Position numbers and translations under genes: made by a program. A stretch of 37,343 nt of DNA from contig PSPT01000016.1 in NCBI GenBank assembly GCA_004195635.1, positions 1 through 37,343 on the forward strand, read 5' to 3'. This document shows, piece by piece, positions 34,982-37,343 of the stretch. Each line of letters begins with the position of its first letter. Within the stretch, counting starts at the first letter, position 1. Under the pieces are notes generated by a model that worked only from the letters and a program-made list of their open reading frames with translations, was not told where the DNA came from and searched no databases. The DNA is from Methanobacteriota archaeon. Lineage in GTDB: Archaea > Thermoplasmatota > Poseidoniia > Poseidoniales > Poseidoniaceae.

Positions 34982-35350
34982 GTGTCAAAGTCCGGAGGTG
35001 AGCAGATTGAGTGCGGGAAACTCACCGAATTATTGGAAGAAATTGGTATCAAAAAAACTCCATCTGCGATTCTCTCCGCCATAATCTGCCACGAAAAATT
35101 ATCAATTGCCGATCTTATTAGAATAACCGGATTAACCAAGGGTTGTGTGGCAAGTGGGCTGCAACATTGGCATCACAAGGGATGGATAAAATCAGTAGAA
35201 GGAGACTCTGGTGGAAAGGGGAGAGCGGCACATGTGTGGAATTTGGCGTTTTCTCAGGAGGAGGCCTTTCACCGAATCGCCACCCAAATAGTGGAAAAAA
35301 AACTCATTCTGCAAAAAACAATCCGCAGTATTGAGCGACTGATTGAATAG
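34982..35350 (+). CDS. Winged helix-turn-helix transcriptional regulator
   Basis: 122 residues from GTG 34982, which follows GGAG by five bases. Residues about 25-80 form a winged helix: S-A-I-L-S-A-I-I-C helix, recognition region L-S-I-A-D-L-I-R-I-T-G-L-T-K-G-C-V-A-S-G-L-Q-x-W, then a wing with K-S-V-E-G-D-S-G-G-K-G-R. The closing stretch I-V-E-K-K-L-I-L-Q-K-T-I-R-S-I-E-R-L-I looks like a dimerisation coiled coil. MarR, TrmB and GbsR families share this plan; I cannot choose between them. No ligand-binding domain is present. It is divergent from the ribbon-helix-helix gene. Confidence 0.8.
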   Translation: MSKSGGEQIECGKLTELLEEIGIKKTPSAILSAIICHEKLSIADLIRITGLTKGCVASGLQHWHHKGWIKSVEGDSGGKGRAAHVWNLAFSQEEAFHRIATQIVEKKLILQKTIRSIERLIE

Positions 35351-35482
35351 GTTGCTGGAGTCTTGGCATAGCAAATTCTCATCAAACTTGGCTCCATGCA
35401 GATTTCGTAAATGCCAAAGGGACGAAGAAATAACAATGCCGTTGGAGCGAATGTGAAATAAGACGACTCCTTGGGATGGGGT

Positions 35483-35959
35483 ATGAGCATAGACGACGCA
35501 CCAACTACTTTCCAGCCACCTGAGCCATCTAGAGGCCTACATCTTTATCTAAAAACCCTTGAAGTTGCTCTAAATGATGAGAGGATTACTCTTGATGAGG
35601 CAATCATACTTTCACTTGTTTCAAGAAGTCTCAACATCCCCTCAGACCCTGAGACAATTGAATATTGTTTGTCGGTAGCTAGGAGTCAACGCGCATCTCC
35701 TTTTGATGAGGATGAGGTTGAATCTTGGGACAGTCGCCAACAAGGAGATTTAGCGATGTACCAAGCCGCATTAATCGCTGCATTAGATGACGATGTAATC
35801 AGTACTGATGAAATGGCAATAATTGAGGCATTACAAGAAGCACTCGGCGTACAAAGGCACGAACATGCTTTGATTGAAGAGGCGATTCGGGCAACTGCTA
35901 CTGAAGATGAACAGGGTCGGCGCCGTGTTGACAGGCTCAATGCCTTCATTACCGGCTAA
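35483..35959 (+). CDS. TerB-like protein with two repeated helical units
   Basis: 158 residues from ATG 35483 (TTG 35471 is in frame). Two units share a pattern of L-x(2)-A-L-(N/D)-D-(E/D)-x-I-(T/S)-x-(D/E)-E-x-x-I-(L/I): residues about 27-62 and 90-125. The acidic loop after the first helix, followed by an E-x-x-I-L helix and a hydrophobic L-G/L-N turn, is the signature of the TerB/DjlA helical fold, which is found in proteins tied to stress responses and membrane surveillance and can bind metal ions through acidic residues. No membrane segment. Upstream and downstream genes do not suggest a pathway, so the function is unknown. Confidence 0.62.
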   Translation: MSIDDAPTTFQPPEPSRGLHLYLKTLEVALNDERITLDEAIILSLVSRSLNIPSDPETIEYCLSVARSQRASPFDEDEVESWDSRQQGDLAMYQAALIAALDDDVISTDEMAIIEALQEALGVQRHEHALIEEAIRATATEDEQGRRRVDRLNAFITG

Positions 35960-36156
35960 TCAGCAATTGTTATTTTCTTTTCCTCATTATCATTGGACTC
36001 ACTTTTCTTGCACAAAGCACCTCGCTAATCTCATTTAGAGAGTGGTGCCGCAGAAGTATGTGTTGATTTCAAAATTAAACCAATAATTTTCTCAATGTCT
36101 TTGACATAAGGCCTTTTTAATCGCTTTTTTGTTGGCCGTTCATTGGTAATGCTTAG

Positions 36157-37343
<1,187 letters not shown>

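Noticed and set aside
35411-35461. A 16-codon frame starting M-P-K-G-R-R-N-N-N
   Set aside because: Basic and ending just before the TerB-like gene, but no ribosome binding site and too short to support without conservation.

Overview
The window most likely comes from a marine archaeon of the Thermoplasmatota (Marine Group II / Poseidoniales-like). This is inferred from the mix of gene families, not from a marker gene. Archaeal traits are an XPD/Rad3 helicase with four candidate iron-sulfur cysteines, a ribbon-helix-helix regulator, archaeal GGAGGTGA-type ribosome binding sites, TTTAAA-like TATA boxes and frequent GTG/TTG starts. Mixed in are bacterial- or eukaryote-like genes: FolB, LipA/LipB, a 2-oxoacid dehydrogenase, class Ia ribonucleotide reductase and parvulin. 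It also holds very long secreted proteins.

Layout. 1-670: end of an unknown zinc-ribbon-like protein with a hexapeptide tail repeat (minus). 751-6619, minus: dihydroneopterin aldolase, parvulin, a SAP-TM-M28 peptidase, UbiX, an aminotransferase, octanoyltransferase LipB and dUTPase. 6915-10427, plus: class Ia ribonucleotide reductase (nrdB, nrdA), divergent from dUTPase, so two nucleotide-pool functions share one intergenic region. 10453-16533, minus: a tight operon lipA - E1alpha - E1beta - E2 - E3 of a branched-chain-type 2-oxoacid dehydrogenase. With lipB it makes a complete route for building and attaching lipoate to the E2 arm. 16671-17435, plus: a pteridine-reductase-like SDR. 17561-18682, minus: a cysteine-desulfurase-fold protein lacking the PLP lysine. 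18844-18928, minus: tRNA-Leu(TAA).

19183-31059, plus: two exported, membrane-anchored proteins of 964 and 2953 residues. The larger carries calcium-binding TSP3-like repeats, a transglutaminase-like domain with an intact Cys-His-Asp triad, a long Ig-like stalk, one membrane helix and a DUF4129-like cytoplasmic tail. 31121-33896, minus: a small Hsp20-like protein with a TS repeat and the XPD-like helicase. 33897-34286 has no convincing protein gene but holds a promoter-like TATA box followed by a GC-rich, hairpin-rich stretch that looks like a structured RNA. 34287-35959: two small regulators in divergent orientation and a TerB-like protein. 36208 to the right edge: glutamate dehydrogenase, cut by the window end.

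Main points for a second look: the cysteine-desulfurase-like pseudoenzyme, the giant transglutaminase surface protein, the candidate structured RNA at about 34020-34260, the self-contained lipoylation operon, the membrane protease with a cytoplasmic SAP domain, and start-site corrections for lpdA, nrdA, nrdB and lipA.
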